Assembly: GCA_002412555.1 (NCBI GenBank)
Contig: DHVH01000157.1
Location: 1 to 9,410, forward strand
Direction of reading: 5' to 3'
DNA length: 9,410 nucleotides
Origin: Marinilabiliaceae bacterium UBA5213
GTDB taxonomy: Bacteria > Bacteroidota > Bacteroidia > Bacteroidales > Marinilabiliaceae
The translations under genes were made by a program, and so were the position numbers. Below, in pieces: positions 7,992-9,410 of this stretch. Position 1 is the first letter of the stretch. Each line of letters starts with the position of its first letter. Below the pieces are notes generated by a model. The model was not told the DNA's origin. It did not search any database and saw nothing but the letters and a program-made list of their open reading frames with translations.

Positions 7992-8900
7992 TTAATGGAC
8001 AATTCCCTTTCGGTACATGGCGGGTGGCATACGCGTTATTTGTTTGAAAATTCGAGAAAAATGGAAGCGGTCGGCAAAGCCACACTTAACAGCAATCTGG
8101 TCTATGGAAAAATCAGAGTGGTGCAATAGTATGCAGGCCTCTTCTATGCGCTTTTTTTTTACATACCGTTGGGGTGAGAAACCAATTTCTCCAGCGAAGA
8201 GACGAGTGAAAGCATTGGTAGCCATGCTGGCTTTTTCAGCTAACACATGGTTACTTAAGTCAGTGTTAAGGTTCTTTTCAATATGACTCAATACACTGAG
8301 AATCCGGTAATCCTTTGAAATCAAATCCCATTTCGATTTGGGGATTTCAGCCAGGAGATCGGCAATGAGGGCTTGTACATCCAGTGAAGAGTAAAAACTA
8401 AAGCGCCGGTAATCCCTTTGCAAGTGTTCGATAATAATTTTCACCCTGCTTTCTAACGACTTGTTTAATTCAGATACAAACACCCCGGGCGGAATATGGT
8501 CGTAAGGCATGCCCAGATTGAAATGAATAAACAGGTGAGGAATACCACCATTTTTAATGAGCTCCTGCTCGTTCAATACGCCGTCAATTCGCCCCCCTTC
8601 CAGCTCGTAATCCAGGTTCGAATCCAAACTTCCCGCCAGACTGCTTTGAAATGAGGTGTTTGGGGCTATAAGAACTATACTTTCAGGGTTCAAATGGTAA
8701 ACCGTGCCATCGTGCGTAATCTTGGCGCCTTGGATTTTATTGTAGTAAATACGCCAGTACGGAAAGGCCAGTTCTTTAAACTCCCATTTTTTCAACCACC
8801 AATATCTACAACACAATATTTGCAGATTATATCGGGGAAACAGTTGCAATACATCTGAAGGATCACCGGCATCCGGCTTTTTATAAAAATTCTGCTCCAT
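7992..8900 (-). CDS. AraC-family transcriptional regulator
   Basis: A 302-aa one-component regulator. The N-terminal part (about residues 40-140, with VYHLNPESIVLIAP and HLFIHFNLG) fits a cupin-like effector-binding domain but lacks motifs that name the ligand. The C-terminal part is a standard AraC DNA-binding domain: first helix-turn-helix at about 213-237 (LAEKASMATNAFTRLF), linker KKKRIEEA, second at about 265-287 (IDQIAVKCGFADRFHFSRIFK), ending PPAMYRKG. It is transcribed away from fucI across a 118-nt intergenic region, so control of L-fucose use, probably as an activator, is the simplest inference. Control of the maltodextrin genes is less likely, since a terminator separates them. The best-known Bacteroides fucose regulator, FucR, belongs to the GntR family, so an AraC protein here would be a different solution. 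The linker codons contain a run of nine A on the coding strand (8152-8160). The ATG at 8898-8900 has a well-placed promoter-like sequence upstream. Confidence 0.9.
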   Translation of the reverse strand: MEQNFYKKPDAGDPSDVLQLFPRYNLQILCCRYWWLKKWEFKELAFPYWRIYYNKIQGAKITHDGTVYHLNPESIVLIAPNTSFQSSLAGSLDSNLDYELEGGRIDGVLNEQELIKNGGIPHLFIHFNLGMPYDHIPPGVFVSELNKSLESRVKIIIEHLQRDYRRFSFYSSLDVQALIADLLAEIPKSKWDLISKDYRILSVLSHIEKNLNTDLSNHVLAEKASMATNAFTRLFAGEIGFSPQRYVKKKRIEEACILLHHSDFSIDQIAVKCGFADRFHFSRIFKQITRMPPAMYRKGIVH

Positions 8901-8906
8901 TAACCT

Positions 8907-8948
8907 AAATGTTTAAAACAGATATAAGTTTATCAAATTTAAACATTT
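8907..8948. promoter_or_regulatory. 11-bp inverted repeat, candidate AraC operator
   Basis: Perfect inverted repeat AAATGTTTAAA (8907-8917) and TTTAAACATTT (8938-8948), arm centres 31 bp apart, or about three helical turns, so both half-sites would face the same side of DNA. It covers the AraC -7 element and leader and abuts the fucI -33 region. Binding by the adjacent regulator is inference. The low complexity of the AT-rich arms is the main reason for doubt. Confidence 0.45.
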
Positions 8949-8961
8949 TTTTGCAAAACAA
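8934..8961 (-). promoter_or_regulatory. Candidate promoter of the AraC gene
   Basis: Read on the minus strand, 8941-8934 is TAAATTTG, an exact match to the Bacteroidota -7 element TAnnTTTG. TTG at 8961-8959 lies 17 nt upstream, inside the accepted spacing for the -33 element. Transcription would start near 8928, about 28 nt before the start codon. The -7 element overlaps one arm of the inverted repeat, which suggests autoregulation. Confidence 0.5.
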
Positions 8962-8976
8962 TTAACCTCAGATTTG
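8950..8976 (+). promoter_or_regulatory. Weak candidate fucI promoter
   Basis: TTTG at 8950-8953 and CAGATTTG at 8969-8976 (one mismatch to TAnnTTTG) are 15 nt apart, slightly short for a Bacteroidota promoter. Transcription would start near 8983, giving a leader of about 36 nt before the ATG at 9019. The imperfect -7 element and spacing would suit a promoter that needs an activator. Confidence 0.35.
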
Positions 8977-9018
8977 TATGGATCGAGAATTTAGAAGAAA
9001 CTACATAAAATTTTAGCA

Positions 9019-9410
9019 ATGGCAAACAGATTAATTGGCGCTTTACCCAAAATAGGCATCCGTCCCGTAATTGACGGTCGTGAGCGCGGTGTGCGCGAAT
9101 CATTGGAAGAGCAGGTAATGGCTCTGGCCCAAAAAGCAGCCAGGTTCATTGAAGACCATGTCAGGTTCGCCAGCGGCGAACAGGTGGAGTGCGTTTTAGC
9201 CGACACCACTATTGGCGGAGTGGCCGAAGCGGCCATGTGTTCTGAAAAATTCAAAAAAGAAGGTGTGGGCGTTTCGCTAACGGTAACTTCCTGTTGGTGT
9301 TACGGCACGGAGGTAATGGATACCGATCCCCTGATTCCTAAAGCCGTATGGGGCTTTAACGGCACGGAGCGTCCGGGTGCTGTATATCTGGCAGCTGCAT
9401 TGGCAGGTTA
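9019..9410 (+). CDS. fucI: L-fucose isomerase (3'-partial)
   Basis: Cytoplasmic enzyme converting L-fucose to L-fuculose, the first step of the fucose pathway before fuculokinase and aldolase. Only the N-terminal 130 residues of about 590 are in the window. They match FucI closely: LPKIGIRPVIDGRERGVRES at residues 9-28, then SLEEQ, CVLADTTIGGVAEAA, TVTSCWCYG and WGFNGTERPGAVYLAAALA, all nearly colinear with the E. coli protein as I remember it. The Mn-binding residues known for the family (Glu337, Asp361 and His528 in E. coli) lie beyond the edge, so activity cannot be checked here. The ATG at 9019 fits the family's N-terminus and follows an A-rich leader. The gene diverges from the AraC regulator and probably heads a fucose operon continuing to the right. 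Some FucI proteins also accept D-arabinose. Confidence 0.95.
   Translation, partial: MANRLIGALPKIGIRPVIDGRERGVRESLEEQVMALAQKAARFIEDHVRFASGEQVECVLADTTIGGVAEAAMCSEKFKKEGVGVSLTVTSCWCYGTEVMDTDPLIPKAVWGFNGTERPGAVYLAAALAG

Larger units (their letters stand above)
8899..8968. repeat. Direct repeat ATTAACCT in the araC-fucI intergenic region
   Basis: ATTAACCT occurs at 8899-8906 (overlapping the AraC start codon) and at 8961-8968 (directly before the fucI -7-like element), 62 bp or about six helical turns apart. AraC-type proteins commonly bind direct repeats next to the promoter they activate, so these could be half-sites. An 8-mer repeat in 120 AT-rich bases may also be chance. Confidence 0.3.

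Noticed and set aside
7926..8129. 67-codon plus-strand frame overlapping the end of the AraC gene
   Set aside because: It overlaps the conserved second helix-turn-helix on the other strand, follows a terminator, and has no recognisable motif.
8991..9254. Minus-strand 87-codon frame over fucI
   Set aside because: Antisense to the clearly conserved fucI N-terminus and without recognisable motifs.

Overview
The window is ordinary-density coding DNA from a member of the Bacteroidota. The evidence is a Sus-type arrangement of alpha-glucan enzymes, a maltose phosphorylase gene overlapping a SusA-like gene, AT-rich leaders without clear Shine-Dalgarno sites, and promoter-like sequences fitting the Bacteroidota TTG / TAnnTTTG pattern. 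The genus cannot be fixed from the sequence. No tRNA, rRNA, CRISPR array, insertion sequence or phage gene was seen.

Positions 1-7786 hold four plus-strand genes for breakdown of maltodextrin. The first is a GH65 maltose phosphorylase (5' end outside the window, no sign of secretion in the visible part). It overlaps by 8 nt a SusA-like GH13 neopullulanase/cyclomaltodextrinase with a signal peptide. A perfect 12-bp stem-loop and a 200-nt gap with a twice-repeated CCACGTGG palindrome follow. Then come a secreted GH31 enzyme of the alpha-glucosidase / 4-alpha-glucosyltransferase type and a GH13 alpha-amylase lipoprotein. The likely flow is that envelope enzymes cut starch-derived dextrins and cyclodextrins to maltose and glucose. 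Maltose then enters the cytoplasm and is phosphorolysed to glucose and beta-glucose-1-phosphate. The transporter and beta-phosphoglucomutase expected for this route are not in the window and may lie upstream.

Positions 7787-7991 hold a strong convergent terminator made of two competing hairpins. Beyond it lies a different locus: an AraC-family regulator on the minus strand, divergent from the start of fucI (L-fucose isomerase, cut by the window end). Their 118-nt shared intergenic region holds a perfect 11-bp inverted repeat, an 8-bp direct repeat and promoter-like elements on both strands, so the AraC protein is the natural candidate regulator of fucose use.

The most notable observation is that the GH31 enzyme keeps its catalytic nucleophile but has Thr where the family's acid/base Asp is expected. 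Nothing in the window clearly amounts to a new multi-gene system.
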